Shown here one piece after another: positions 1-12,762 of a stretch of 64,000 bases of DNA (the stretch's first letter is position 1; each line of letters begins with the position of its first letter). The stretch lies in NCBI GenBank assembly GCA_025094145.1, contig JALLLS010000019.1, positions 186,001 to 250,000 on the forward strand, in the 5' to 3' direction. Made by a program: the position numbers and the translations under genes. The notes beneath the pieces are model-generated. The model worked only from the letters and a program-made list of their open reading frames with translations, was not told where the DNA came from and did no database searches. Source of the stretch: Spinellus fusiger (taxonomy: Eukaryota > Mucoromycota > Mucoromycetes > Mucorales > Phycomycetaceae).

Positions 1-764
1 AATAGTGTAGAAATGTAGTATGGTTCAAAAGAGACTTATGTGTATCTTGGTTTAGTGCAGCGATAACTGCACCGGATTCTTTCTTTGATGTTTTGATGTT
101 TTGGTGGATTAGTTACTACTAGCTAGATGTTTGTTTGATTGCTGTTGATTAATAAGACCCAAAGGCTTTATTCTACGAAATGAGATTAAGCTATTGACAT
201 TCTGGTTTTCCACAGCAGGAGTACCTTTATATGAATAATTAGTTATGCAACAACGGGGTAACTCTGGCTCTCTCCTCGAGGTATCTTGCAAACCTTTCAC
301 AATTGACTATTGAAGATGTATGTCCTGATAGAGATAACTCAGCTTCTATTCAATACCAGTGATTGAGCTTTTTACTGCTACAATCTTCAGAGCAGTCTCC
401 ATGAAGAAAAGAAAATAAAGACGAGTTGACCTTTTTCTTATACTATTTCTGTTTGATAATTGGTTTTCACATATCATTGATTCAATCCGTGATTTGAAAA
501 CCAAGAAGTTGTGCTAAAGCATAAAACTTATATATCTATCAATGGAAACTGTGAATCCCATGGGTTTTCTATGCACATATACAGTCCCATACAATAAGTG
601 AGTTGACAGAATTCTTTTTATTTTATTTTGAAAAATAAAGGTGCATATATCAGTCAAAGATGTTCATAAGAAAAGATTCATGGAATAATACAATATTTGG
701 AATAGTTGTTCTTTAACTAATTGTCTACATTCTTATTATAAATATATTGCTCAGTGCTTTGTAA
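1..764. other. AT-rich intergenic, no gene seen
   Basis: No reading frame here resembles a known protein. The stretch is AT-rich with short unrelated ORFs and leads into a decayed Tc1 fragment. Confidence 0.5.
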
Positions 765-1025
765 CAAAGTCTTTATTTTTAATCACTCTAGTCCCTTTAT
801 CATTGCCCATAACTGTCAAACAGGATTCTTCAGACCAAACAACCTTGTTTTTATACAATAGGACGATCTTGTCTATTGTAGTCTTTGTGAGGTCAACATC
901 GTCAGCAATCTCTTGATAGGTAACATGTATTTTCTATTGTCCTATAATTTGACCTCTAATAAAGATATCATGCTCTCTTCTTTTGATGGAACTATCTTCA
1001 TGTTCTTGGCCAAGAGATGGATGAT
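765..1025 (-). pseudogene. Tc1/mariner transposase remnant
   Basis: Read on the minus strand, this gives a helix-turn-helix segment (VTYQEIADDVDLTKTTIDKI) and then, after an apparent internal deletion, the start of a DDE catalytic domain (VVWSEESCLTVMGNDKG, where the first catalytic Asp is replaced by Glu in the SEES block). An in-frame stop lies in the HTH part. The order HTH then VVWSDES is that of Tc1-type transposases. It is a short dead fragment with no recognisable terminal repeats. Confidence 0.65.
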
Positions 1026-1174
1026 TTTCATTGCTTGAATAAGTTGTAAAATAAAAATAGAAAATTGATTTGCTGTCTACTCATTTTTGCATGGAACTGT
1101 ATACCTCACTAGAATAAGAATATTTTTTATTCTTTGGTCTTGTTATTATCTTGTTATTTTTCACACTGCACATA

Positions 1175-1420
1175 CAATTTAATATTTAAGTACTCGTCAA
1201 GATGAGCATAACTAATCAAGATAATGTACTATTATTAACAAAGAGAAACAATAGAAATAATTTGTAGACACTACCAAGGACTATTCTAGTGATAAAAAGG
1301 TAAGCAGAGTCTTCATCTGGGCTATGGCTTATTCTAATGCACAAGGCACTCATTGTATTGTTATTAGGCAAGTGAAGACTCTTCTCAAGTCAGTCCCAAG
1401 TAGTCTTCTACAAGGTCAAT
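1175..1420 (-). repeat. Dispersed repeat, inverted copy of 13495-13745
   Basis: This stretch matches the reverse complement of about 13495-13745, sharing the block around the words TTAATAATA, GTAGACACTACCAAGGACTA and TGGCTTATTCTAATG. No coding potential was recognised. It may be the edge or LTR of a retroelement. Confidence 0.6.
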
Positions 1421-1574
1421 AATGTCTAGGGTATAATCCTGAGCATATTTATCTATCTCCCAAGGATAAAGCACAAGGCCTTTAGGGTATAGAGTCTATT
1501 TCTATGAGGGATTGTACTTTGGCAGTGGCTATAGTCATAATATAGTATCAGCTATACTATTACAATCAACAATA

Positions 1575-2170
1575 TTATTCATAAACAATATATTCCATTG
1601 ATAATACAATTTAATATTGAGGTATCCACAAAAGGAAATAATAGTTTAGATATGTGATATAGCTTCGGCTATAGTATAGATAGTCGACGTTTTGCCATGC
1701 ATGCACGGTGTTGGAGGTGCATGAGATAAAATTAGATGTAGATAACAACACAAGGAAAACACTGTATAAAAACCATATTAATTGAACATTCAATAAAGAA
1801 TCGACCTTTTTGTTAACGTTAAGTATCATTGGAACTATTGAGAGAAGCAAAGATTGCTTAAAGAATAGTTGCCTAGTTACCCGTTGTACTCAAATCGTGT
1901 GTTGTGTCCCCGCCCCCGTACCCCTTGGATTCCCTATTGTCAGACTTTGTGTCAAAACTCTATTTCTTCGTCCCTGCTAGAGACCGAACTAATACCAATT
2001 CATCTCTCTAGTAGTCCTGTTGATAACCTTAGTGCCCTTTATTACAGATACTTTCAAACCTTTGATTTTAAACACAGTTCCGTATAAGGGCAAAATTCAG
2101 GATGAACGTAAAAGGAAGGAGATATCACCGCCTAAAAGCCAGAAAAATCTTTGGGTGTGTAGTCACCAAA
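1575..2170 (-). repeat. Dispersed repeat cluster shared with 13.2, 23.4 and 39.2 kb
   Basis: About 1575-1650 is the reverse complement of part of 39285-39345 and 13340-13400. About 1855-2170 is a direct copy of 23355-23665, including the shared words TTGCCTAGTTACCCGTTGT and AACCTTAGTGCCCTTTA. The 2040-2170 part is also the reverse complement of 13235-13345 and 39165-39275. The family is scattered and mutated, and its ends are not defined. Confidence 0.6.
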
Positions 2171-2284
2171 GAGACTGCACTCTGGGCTACCATAGTGGGT
2201 AGAAAGGGCTTGTTATCAAAAACAAGTCTCCAATGTGCTCTCTAAATGGCTAATAAAATCGAGATGATAATTTGGCAAGAGTAA

Positions 2285-2550
2285 ATAGACTCATATACAT
2301 TTTCATATGGAAAAGACAGTGCAAAAAGAGCGTCAGAAATTGTTCAGGAGGTGGGTGCATGTCCAAATTGTGACGACCACACATCAAACCAAATCTGCCA
2401 CTTGGGTGGGCATTGAAATAAGAAGAGAATCTTCAACAGGGTGGTTGCACAAGAGACAAGAGCTGGAAGCAGAAACTGCAGGAATAAGAGAGTGGGGTCG
2501 TTGGCGGCAAGATAGTCCACAATGGTTACTAAGCAACCTTACAATAAAAC
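2285..2550 (-). pseudogene. LINE reverse-transcriptase 3' end remnant
   Basis: Minus-strand reading shows the Cys/His motif found at the end of fungal non-LTR ORF2 proteins: CLLCNHPVEDSLLI, followed after one frame change by CPPKWQIWFDVW and ISDALF. This is the LCxxPxEDxxH...CPxKWxxW block. No RT core lies upstream, so it is a 3' fragment. It sits next to the Tc1 element that starts at 2561. Confidence 0.55.
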
Positions 2551-2560
2551 GGCTGTTATA

Positions 2561-3855
2561 CATTCACACAACATTAGAAAGTATACAACTCCATAATTTA
2601 TACATTTTTAAATATGATTCTTCTTTTTACCACAGAATCACACTCCAATAAGCAATTTCAAATGTCAAACGCAGAATCCTCAACTAGAAACTCAAAAGTT
2701 TATAATAGGCTTGAAGAAAGAGAGTAATAGGGTGTTTACTGGCTTAAAAAAGAAAAATACTCCATGGGTACCATTTCAAAGGTCGTTGGCATTAGCACGT
2801 CTACTGTCCAGAATACTATTAGTAGAATAAAGACTAATGGTACACCTATACCAAATAATAGTTCTGGAGCACCAAAAAAAAACTCAACGAGAGAGACCTC
2901 GTACGACAACCATTCTAAGAGGCAAATCCGTTGCCTCCCATAACTATCTAAATCTAGAACTTAAAGCATATGAGATAATCATCTGTAGAGAAACATCCAT
3001 CAAAAACATACACCAGATTGGGTTTAGTTCCTACTTTAAAGCACACAAGCCAAGGTTGTCTGAAGAAAATAGGAAGAGAAAGACTTTGTTAGGCGAAGGA
3101 ACGGATCAATTGGATCCCTGAGGACTGGAGACGCGTCGTATGGTCTGATGAGTCACGGTTTGAAGTAGAAGGCCACCAGGGAGGAGCCAGAGTGATTCGA
3201 AAGATCGGAGAAAGATACAAGACTACTTATATCATACTTAAAACCAAATAAGGGAAAGGCAGCATAATAATCTAGAGCTGTTTCTAGGCAGGTGGATTTG
3301 GGCCTTTGGTTTTTATTGATGGCACTGTAAATCAGGACGTATACGTCAATATTTTGGAAAAAGAATTTCTGCCATGGTTCATTGAATTGAATTAGAAAGA
3401 GAATATATACTTCATATTCCAAGAAGATGGGGATATCTGCCATACAGGTGGCTATACAACATGGTGTAAAAACACACATGTAATTAGGCGCCTTGATTAC
3501 TGGCCTATCTAAAGTCCTGATCTCAACCTCATTGAACATTTCTGGAGCTGTATTGATGAGCTCAATATAGCTTTAAAAGAAGCTTGGAGAAATATTCACG
3601 TCGATCTTGCCAAACGTTTAGTTGGCTCAATGAAGGATCACTGCCAGGCAGTTATTGATGTCAAAGATGGCCCAAAAAAATATTAAATAAAAACTTTTTT
3701 ATACATTAATATAAACAATATGTTAAACTAACTTTATGTTGAACTTGAGATCATTAGTATGTGATTTGAGGTCGTAGCATTTTTATCCGTAAAGTATGTT
3801 CTTTCTCATAATTTCAAAAAATGAAAATCGTATACTATCTAATTTTGTGTGGCTG
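2561..3855 (+). mobile_element. Tc1/mariner element, copy A (non-autonomous)
   Basis: The element is about 1295 bases, flanked by TA, with inverted ends (left CATTCACACAACATTAGAAA, right TCTAATTTTGTGTGGCTG). The transposase begins at an ATG near 2661 (MSNAESSTRNSKVYN) with an N-terminal HTH (MGTISKVVGISTSTVQ). A DDE domain follows, with VVWSDESRFEVEG, IFQEDGDICHTGG and SPDLNLIEHFW. The frame is broken by many stops, several at positions where relatives carry Gln, for example WPI-stop-SPDLN. A copy with the same stops lies at 17513-18808, so both derive from an already dead parent, perhaps mobilised in trans. Confidence 0.85.
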
Positions 3856-5553
3856 TATATTATAAACACTACTATCTTTATCTATTGAACGTTTCATCTC
3901 TTTAGTTAATGACATGCATGAAATTATAACACTTGTGAGATAGTGCAGAGTGACCGCTCAATCTTCTTGGAGGTTTGGTGGGAAGTACGTTTGCAATGAT
4001 AAGTAGAAAAGACCCCACATCATAGGGAACAAAATAGCAACTAGTATAAAAAGTGGTTTTCTACATTTTCAATAAACAGATCTTGATCCGAGCTACTTCC
4101 TGAAGTATTGATAAGTACTATAAGCTTTCTTTGACTGGGATAGTGGGCTGCTTCTTGATCCCAACCTGTTTTCTTTGTGTGTCTCTCCTTTCAGTTATTT
4201 CTGATCTGTGTCTACACAAGGTGCCACACTCTTTCCTTTTAACCTGTTTGTTCTCTGTCCCATACATTATTTGTGGAAGATACTATACCACTACACTCTC
4301 GCACCTGCGAACACATCCCCACACCCCATCCATTCATCTCCTCGACCGTGTCAGTAGCCAGCCTCCCAAGGCCCTACGTGTCCCCAGACGTGTCTTTAGT
4401 GCCCAACATTACACACTGTTAAGAAAAGTATAAATCTAAAAAAAAATCTGCATTTGAAAAGAAAAAAGTGATTACTTTTGTCGGGTCACTTACTACGCCA
4501 ATTTATAACTTCTTTATGCAACATTATTTTTCACAATTATAGGCCACTTTTTTTTTGTTAGTATGACAATATTTTCAGAAGATAGTGTATAAGCATGAGA
4601 AGATGTAATGACTCATTAAACATTATTCTTTTTTATATATAATTGTATTACCTTTAACTATTGTTGATAGATATATTAAGCCATGAGAATATTCGCCTTT
4701 CTGTGTGTTTATTTCTTAAAAAAGAAAGAAAATTTTATTCGATACCTTTCTTAGATGAATAAAAGCAGAATCATGAAATGATATCTAACCACTATCTGAA
4801 ATAAAGATAAGCTTAAATCGTATTTAGTATCTCTTAAGAATGTAATAGAATAATCGTTATAAAAATCATGTTTTCTGACGATTACCTTCATAAATATATC
4901 TATTATTTACCTAATAAACTCATTAAATAACATAAATACATAAATAGAATCCAAAGATTAAAAATGAGACTATATGCAAGAAGTATTTATTGATCTATGA
5001 TGGCCTGCAATTACTTCAATATCTTTTATTATGATGCTATGAGAGATTTAACAAATCAATAATTAACCCTTCCGTGTAACTATTGGGCTGTAATCACGTT
5101 TCTTCCTATGAGCATAGTCTTATCTTTTGTGAACAATATTCTTACACAGAACACTAATAAACTCCACATGATTAGAGTCTTTCTATTGACTATTATAGAG
5201 AAAATAGATATGTACATGATAATTAGCTAGACTCACTGAATTGATAAGCTTAATGAAGTACTGAAGTACTTGTGTAGATGATAACACCAATAGGCATGTT
5301 CATATTGAAAGATAGAAAGAAGATAGAGAAAACCCTTGACAGAACCGCCCTAATTTCTTTATATTTCTTATTCTTATGATGAGCACACTTATCTATAGCT
5401 TATAAGCTGTTGGAAAAATAAGTATTTATAATAAGATAATTTCAATTATACTTTTAAAGAGTGGGTTGGATTGTGAGTTTTATGATTTGTTTGTTTCTAA
5501 CCCTGTTAATAGATTTTTAAGTTGGGCTGTCACTACAGCATGCTTGTGGGTCT
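3856..5553. other. AT-rich intergenic
   Basis: No protein-coding gene is recognised. A less AT-rich patch at 4130-4430 has an ORF without recognisable domains. At 4471-4492 there is a motif that recurs inverted at 38477-38497. The rest is AT-rich spacer. Confidence 0.45.
4471..4492 (+). repeat. Short motif shared with 38477-38497
   Basis: ATTACTTTTGTCGGGT, followed by a tail ACTTA after one variable base, recurs as its reverse complement at 38477-38497. The form resembles Tc1/mariner terminal repeats (a GACCCGACAAAAGTAAT type of end). No partner end was found nearby. Confidence 0.35.
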
Positions 5554-6265
5554 ATGAACAGGACACCAAAGAATAAAGGCGGCGATCCAATGTCAATAAA
5601 AACGATCCTCGTGGAGAAAAATGAATGGTATTTTCATTTACTCTATGCAACAAATATTACTCTCAGTCTTTTCACAGGTAAATCCACAAACCATGTACAC
5701 ATATACATGTACACATATACATATAACGATATTATTGAACAAAAGACTCACAAAAAACGAATTCAAGATTAGGATTATTGTTGTGGTGTTTATACTGACA
5801 GCTATTCTCTACACTCGGTCTTTGCACACCCTCTACTTCACTTGTGGTACTTTTGTCACAGCAGCCACGGCCAAAGTCCTTAAAAATGTACTTCGACACC
5901 CTCGTCCAACCCACACATTAGCCCAGAGGAAAAAGAGCTATGGCATGCCTTCCTCTCACTCCCAAAGTATTGCTTACTGTGCTGTATATGTGCATTTTGG
6001 TTTTATTGATGCCTATATTAGCAACACAGTGACATTGTGTGCCCTTGTCTCCATGTGCTATGGTATTGCCCTGACTGTATTTTGGTCGCGTATCAGTCTA
6101 AAACATCATACTCTGTCGCAGGTCCTTGTGGGTGCAATTGTAGGCGCTTTCATGGGATTTGGATGGCTATTGCTATGGCATAATAAGATTGTTTACTACG
6201 AATCTATTCTAGAGCCACTCATAGAATCCAAATTAGAGTCAATCTTGATGACATATTGGCCATAG
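5554..6265 (+). CDS. PAP2-family dolichyl-diphosphatase-like protein
   Basis: A membrane phosphatase of the PAP2 superfamily, most like dolichyl-diphosphate phosphatase (DOLPP1/CWH8/CAX4). That enzyme recycles dolichyl diphosphate at the ER for N-glycosylation. All three PAP2 motifs are present: KVLKNVLRHPRP, the GMPSSHSQS block with its catalytic His, and SRISLKHHTLSQVLVG. Hydrophobic helices lie between them. The N-terminal exon (MSIKTILVEKNEWYFHLLYA) resembles the family but must be spliced to the ORF near 5770. The obvious GT donor (after TTTTCACAG) does not give a clean phase, so the first intron is unresolved. The stop is TAG at 6263. Family assignment is firm; the exact substrate is an inference. 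Confidence 0.75.
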
Positions 6266-6619
6266 AACTGGATCCCTACTCGTGCTAGAAAACAAAAACA
6301 GCAAGGAAGCCTTATTTTCCCTATACATTTCTTATTTTCATCTCCTTTCTCCCCCTCTTTTTTTTCCCTGCTTATCATAAACTAAATCAAGTTATTCTGT
6401 CCAATTAATAAAACTAAGACAATGTCTGATATCTTCATATCTTTTCTTAAATATTATGAATTCTTTTGCTCGTTAAAATAGGTTCTTATTTTGTGATTTA
6501 AAAAATATAAAATATAAAATAATATAGGCAAAAGAAAGCCTAGGCGTGTGTATAGATGTGTGTATAGATGTGTGTATAGAGATGTGTGTATGTGTATGTT
6601 GGTGTTTAAATACAAACAA

Positions 6620-8320
6620 TTATGAGATAGAAATAGTCTTGAAGATATTGAAACCAGAGTTAGAAGTGCTAAGAACACACCCTGGAATCTGTCGGTGCCA
6701 GTGGAGTTCCTTCATTTGAGACTGTCCTTGATGGACAAACAGTAACTGGGGAGGTACTTCTACACCAGTGCTAGTAAGTCTGCCTTCTTCTTCTGTATCG
6801 GGTTCAACAGATAAATCCCACAGTGTCAGTTGGTCATCAGCACCTGCTACTGCCAATACGGATTCTTCTGTAGGGTGCCATTCAATGGAAGTAATGGGAG
6901 CATTGTGCCATTTGAAAGTAGCTACAGGTGTAGGTGCTGCTCCTTTACCGGCACTATGTCATAGTCGTTAGAATACATATCTTATCACTAAAGAAATAGG
7001 GGCTCACCTTTGGAACATACGAAGATCCCATACACTAAAGATACCATCGTCATGACCACTGGCAAGCAAGTAGCTTGCTTTTTTATTCCATGTAATGACA
7101 TTGACATCAGTACCACTAGCACGAATACTCACAGCAGAACGTTTCTTGTTACGTGTATCCCAAATCTTCACTGTTTGATCTGAAGAGCAGGAAGCAAACA
7201 CATTGCGCTCAGTTGATGACCATTGAAGGTCTTCTACGGAGGATTTGTGTTCTCTGAAGGGTACAGAGTCTGTGTTTCCTCCTGTAGGAGTAATGGTGGT
7301 AGAGTAGATCAGTCCATTATTATCACCACTCAGAAGTCTATAAAGAAATTCAGTTATTTAATCATAGGTTTACTTGTCATTGCCTCACCTTCCAGCCTCC
7401 AAGGGTGACCAATCCAAGGCATATCCTTCCTCTCTTCCATGATTATGAACAGTGTACAGGGGCTTTGATGTCTTTGGCAGGGGAGTAGTAGGAATGCTCA
7501 GGCTTTTCACATGGGCAGTAAGATCCCAGACATGTACCTTTCCCGTCTCTGACCATGTTGCTGCAATATGGCTTTCCTTTTGTTGGGGCATAATTCTCAG
7601 TCGATTCACACAACCAGCATGGGGAATAGACTTGTATTCAAGCACAGGATCCTCGTCCAAAGCATTGGGATCTTCCTCATCATCAGAATCTATAAGAGAT
7701 CTTTGTTAATACACCATCTTATGCTAAGCGTTTACCATCTTGCTGTGTCTTGTGGAGATTGGACATTTTTATTACTAGTACTTCATTATCACGTACACCA
7801 GGAACGGAGGTGCCAGCAGCAATAAAGGCAGTAGCAGGGAACTAGCATGCATAAATATATACTTTCTTGGATCACTACTTACGCTCTTTCGTTCATCTCC
7901 CAGTGTGTCTTCTAAAACATCAAAACTCAAAAAGGGAAGACGAACATCGAGATTGTGGAGCATAACATACACAGATTGATCTGCTTCCAGTACTTCTCCT
8001 TCTTCCAAAGGCTGTCCAGGAAGGTACAACTTGAGTTCTTCTTCTTCCTCGTCTTCCTTGTCATCAATGTCCATGCCTATAGCAGTACATAAATATGAGT
8101 TATGCAGTGTTCCCTACACATCACAACTACCTTGGTTTGATGCTTCAATATCTTCGTCCTCCTGTTGCATTTCCTGTTCATCTCCCGACTCCTCTTCAAT
8201 CTCGTCTTCCCAGGCATCCTCAAAGTCTCCCATAGCGTCACGCTCATTCAAGTGTTTTTCATGGCTGTGAGTGGTCGTCTGATGACTGGCGTGATTATCC
8301 TCGGCCTGGCGTTTTGACAT
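6620..8320 (-). CDS. RRB1: Ribosome-assembly WD40 protein RRB1/GRWD1
   Basis: A homologue of GRWD1/Rrb1, the nuclear chaperone of ribosomal protein uL3 (RPL3) in 60S assembly. The start at 8320 ([10 protein letters not shown]) leads into an acidic N-terminus ([19 protein letters not shown], then [20 protein letters not shown]). The conserved CAF1C-like segment follows ([20 protein letters not shown]). WD repeats come next: [53 protein letters not shown] and [17 protein letters not shown]. The C-terminus ([19 protein letters not shown]) matches the family end, with a TAA stop at 6620. Several short introns interrupt it. It converges with the PAP2 gene and diverges from eL41. Confidence 0.93.
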
Positions 8321-8648
8321 ATTTCACGAAACAAACAAACAAACAAACAAATCGACACTATCCCAGTGTGCTTCTTTTTTTTTCTTTTTTTTTCTCGAGA
8401 AAGAACACAGTCCAAATTCGTGACCGTTTTCTATGGACTTTTTTTTTTGCAAAGGTGATTTCTGTTTATTTTGTGTTGATGATAAGTGGACTGCCTCTGT
8501 TCACATTCCGCTCTTTGCCTCCACCCCTTATTCCTTCATTCCTTCTTTCCCCTTCTCTCCTATGCCACTGTGACCGCGGATGTGACTTATACAAACCCTT
8601 GTCCTTCCTTCATTCCTTCCGGACCGGACCTATTCCCTACCATAACAC

Positions 8649-8656
8649 TATAAAAT
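8649..8656 (+). promoter_or_regulatory. TATA box of the eL41 gene
   Basis: TATAAAAT lies about 60 bases before the first base of the eL41 start codon and just upstream of a pyrimidine-rich stretch, as expected for a ribosomal protein gene. Confidence 0.5.
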
Positions 8657-8708
8657 AGCCTTCTATTCCACCTTCCATGCTCTTTACTGTCCCTCTTTTA
8701 GTCCAAAC

Positions 8709-8829
8709 AGTAAGTGTACATCCGTCGTCTGTCTTTTATTCATTGAATGCAGTGAGAGATAAGTGGAAGAAGAAGCGCCAGAGACGTCTCAAGGCCAAGA
8801 GAAAGAAGATGAGAGCAAGATCCAAGTAA
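8709..8829 (+). CDS. RPL41: 60S ribosomal protein eL41 (25 aa), split start codon
   Basis: eL41 is a 25-residue helix in the large subunit that bridges to the small subunit. Bases 8753-8829 encode all but the first base of a Lys/Arg-rich peptide (RDKWRKKRQRRLKAKRKK, then MRARSK and TAA) matching the near-invariant eL41 sequence. There is no ATG immediately in front. The preceding base is the G of a 3' splice site (AATGCAG), and an intron from 8710 (GTAAGT) to 8752 joins A8709 to TG8753, making the ATG. The gene is too short for ordinary ORF callers. The intron is 43 bases. It diverges from RRB1. Confidence 0.92.
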
Positions 8830-9442
8830 ACAAAATGTTAGCAAGAAAACAGTCTCTTTTCTCTTTCATGGATTCTGTCGAGAAAGAGAGAGTCAAGTCA
8901 AAAATAATAGCAACGTGTACATTTGCCCCCTCTGTTCTATTTCTGCCTTGTGTTTTCTCTTTCTGTTATTTTTGATGGCATGAATATATAATAAATACTG
9001 TTATGATCACCTTATCTTCATTCTTATTTGATATATTATAAGACTCAGTGTATAATTGTATGTGTGTGTGTTTTTTTTCTTTTTTTGGGTGATAGACCAT
9101 CTTTTTAATTTTTGATATAAGGGTAAGGGCAAAAAAGGGTAAAAAAGGGTAGTGGGAGTGGGAAGAAGGGCAAGGGGAGTTGAAAAGGGAAAGGGGATCC
9201 ATACTTCGTTGCGTGCGTGTGTAGAAAAGAGTATTTGGGGACGCAGTTGTAAATGAAGCAGAAGTATATGTATGAATAAAGAAAGAGTAATAAATGTGGG
9301 GAAGGGGAAAAGCTAAAGGGGAATAGATCCAACGAAAGATGTTTCTTTTTTTTTCTTTTTTTCTTTTGGCTTGTATAATACATATATTTATTTACTGGCA
9401 TGCACGTTTGATCATCTATGGCCAAATATTAGTCGGTCTCTT
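8830..9442. other. Intergenic between eL41 and KAP95
   Basis: The 3' flank of eL41 and the 3' flank of KAP95 (convergent) with T-rich and A-rich runs. No further gene was recognised. Confidence 0.5.
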
Positions 9443-12400
9443 CTACACACTAGTATTTACCTCTTTAGCCCACCGAGCTGTCTCTTTTGTAGGTTGGCTG
9501 CAATGACGACTGACTCTGGTATCACGCAATACTTGGCTCACCCATTCTGCGATAAATAATGGCTTCAACTGTCCACCAAATGTCTCGGCAAGATCACTGG
9601 AGATGGAGATGTTAGTGGTGTGTTTCCTCCTCTCATTCTACACATACCCCATTAATCCAAGCAATGCTCGTGTCAGAGAATCAGAACGGTGGATATCTGC
9701 AGCCAGAGAACTCATGAACTGGAAAATAGCAGGGACAAAGGGCAGGAGAACAGCAGCTAAAGAGAGAAACGGTTAGATGCCTACACCCCTACACCACTAG
9801 ACATTTACCTTTGCCACCGCCATTCATGCCCTGGACAATACCAACATAGGCCTCTACATTTCCCTCATGCAGTGTGTTGACATAATCAATGAGATCGTAG
9901 TTATCAGAACCAGCACGCATGCCTCCTGCCTGCTGCAACACCATCATCACCACATCCAAGAAAGGCTCAAATTTATCCCCAATGGCAAGGGCAACATCAC
10001 CAAAGCAAGACAGAATACAGGGCTTAACACTGCGATGAAGCACAGGACTCTGGAGATTCTCCACCAACAAATTCATAATGGTAGGGCAATAAGGAGCCCA
10101 GTTGGGACCCAAGGCACGACAAATATCACCAATAATGCCCACAGCAATAAAGCACAACTGGTATTCAGCAGGGTTTTGGAGTGCAGTGCAGAGAGCAGGA
10201 GCAAAAGGCTCGATGTATCGCTCAAAGTCATTTTCAAGGGCACTGGTCAATGCACCCACTGCCAAAAAGGCATCTTCTGTGGCTGTAGTCTGCTTGGGAT
10301 GACTGAGAAGTTGGAGGATGACTGCCATGATACGATCCGACACGGAGCTAATGTCGCGTGATAAACGACGGATACAGTTGGTCAACACACCCAACAGACT
10401 GGACACTAGTTCAGTATGGTCTGATCTGTCATCTGCACCCACAATCTGATTCTCCATTGCAACACTGGCATCGAGACGGTCCAGGATACTCAAGGCGACA
10501 TTCTGAACAATGGAGATGCAGTCATTGGCAGAGTACATAACAAAAGTAGCAATGGCTTCGTAGGCTGATGTTCTGCAGTTGGCCTCATTCTCACATCTCT
10601 CTGTGAATTGTAAAAGGGCTGTGGTAATGCCTTCATAGTACATGGAAAGAGCGCAGGAAGGAGTTTCATCACCAAGACCAGGGCCCAGTTGTTCGACAAG
10701 ACTCATCAATGCCTAGCCAGACATCAGTCCCTACCCCTCATCAGCAAGACTTACCCAACAACAGTTGCTGACAATACGAGGACTGTCCTGAAGACCAATG
10801 ACAAGAGCAGAAACAAGACCATGCAAGTGAGTCTCTGGCTGAATGCAGTGAATCATTGTCTCGGAAACACGACCCAATGTCCATGCAACAGTGTCCTTTA
10901 CATTCACACTGGGATCTGTCATCATGTTAATAAGAGCAGGAAGGGCCTATATAATAAGAATAACACATAAATGACATTTTAATGACTCTGTGGAGCTCAT
11001 TCACTAGGGGGCCTTACCTGCTCCACCAAGGGCTTCAATAGGGCCACCTGAGGTCCTTCCAGAATGGATCCAAAGGCCATCACAGCAGCCTCACGGTTTC
11101 TCCAGTCATGGCTCTGGATGTTGGACTCCACAAATGGCACCACAGGCGTGATGATCATGTTATGCACACACTGAGCCAACAGTGCCAGACAAGTAGAAGC
11201 AGCCATTGACACTGTCCACTCATCTTCATCTTCGTCCTCCTCTTGTTTTGTCAGGAGCCATAATAATACAGGAAGAATGTCAGAAAGAGCACGCTCAGCA
11301 AAGTGATGAACAACACGCTCAGGCTCCTCTCCTGCCTCCTGTGCCTCGTAATCGTCCTCCTTCATAGCCAACTCCTCATCGCACACAGTCGACCAGAACT
11401 CAATGGCTTGCAATTGAACATTCTGTTCGTCATGCTTCATGCCACTGATTGTCAACTAACACCCCATGCATTCAAATGAGTCTTCCTGATCTACTCTCTA
11501 AGGAGAGAGAGAGAAAAAACCTACTCTGAACAGGGCAGACTCCATATAAACACGCATGTAGTCATAGTATAGCTGCATGATTCTGGAAAGACACTCAAAT
11601 GCTGTGGCCTGGACCTCACTAGAGCCACTTTGGGTGGCATCGCACATGACTTCCATGATAAAGTTACGCTCTACCTAAGAGATGGATGAAAATGGGGATG
11701 GATTGACAGTGACATACCTCACGCTCAAAGTTGCCTTTGATGAATTCCAGGGAGTTGTACATGGCACGCATGGCAGCCAATCTGACCTGTTGGCTAGAAA
11801 AGACAGATGCATTAGTGTTTTTTTCTTCTTTTTCTTTTCTTTTTTCTTCTTTGTAGGTGTAGGTGTAGGTATATAACTTACTCTGGCTCTTCTTTACGTG
11901 CACCTTGCATAATGGCGGTCAGAATCTGGTTGGACTGACTGGCCAATGCATCCGGATCCTACCATCATAACAACAAACCCTATGAGTCGCTCTCCTCTCC
12001 CTTTCTACGTCTCCCTATTTCTTATCGACAGGAACTTACCGTAGCCTCACAAATGTATCCAATGGCCTGGAGTGTGGACTGCTTCAAATCAGAGTCATTG
12101 GCAACGGTAACATTCTCCAACAAAATATGGATAAGCTCAGGCCACAGGTTGAGTGGCAATTCAATGTCGGCAATAGCAGCCACCACTTGACCTGCTACTT
12201 TACCCACTGTCTGTCGTGGTCCTGTCAAAGACACCAGAGACTGTAGTCAAAGTCACACTCAGTACACACTCCCTCTACAGACAAGGGCTATCCTACCAGT
12301 TGTTTGATTTGGAGTCGGGTGTTCTCAGAGACAAGACTCCATCGATGCGAACATTCTTCCTTGCGACTGTAATCCTATGTCTCCTTATTAGTATGCAGTC

Positions 12401-12762
12401 CAGGAGGAGAGGGGCACTGAACACTTACCTTGGCAGTCAGACTATTCTTAAGAGCAAGACCCGCAGCCTGACGAGTGGCATCATTTGCTTGGTCATTGGC
12501 CAGGAGTTGAGACAACATGAGCGCGTAGCTTTCCTAGTAGGGGGTTTTTCATATAGAGTCAATACACTGTTCATAGTCTATACCTTGCTCTCCTAGTAAG
12601 CTTACATAGTTTTCCTGGGCAAACAACTCCAACTGGCGAGTGGCTTCCTCACGCAGCGCACCGTCTATGATTGGAAAGTGGTGAGGGTGGTGTGCAGATC
12701 GAAAAGGGACAGGTCTACTTACTGTGAGAAAGTGTGTTGGCAAGATATGTAGCAATGTCCAT
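9443..12762 (-). CDS. KAP95: Importin subunit beta-1 (karyopherin KAP95)
   Basis: The nuclear import receptor that carries importin-alpha/cargo through the pore and is released by Ran-GTP. The start at 12762 gives MDIATYLANTLS followed by DGALREEATRQLELFAQENY, the usual importin-beta N-terminus. HEAT repeats follow over roughly a dozen exons: LWPELIHILLENVTVANDSD with LQAIGYICEAT, FWSTVCDEE, an acidic loop (TKQEEDEDEDEW) of the type that binds importin-alpha, NREAAVMAFGSILEGP, VKDTVAWTLGRVSE, SAYEAIATFV, HRSVKPCILSCFGDVALAIG and EAYVGIVQGMNGG. The last exon ends TKETARWAKEVNTSV, with a TAG stop at 9443, matching the family end. Length is as expected for the family (about 860 residues). Confidence 0.95.
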
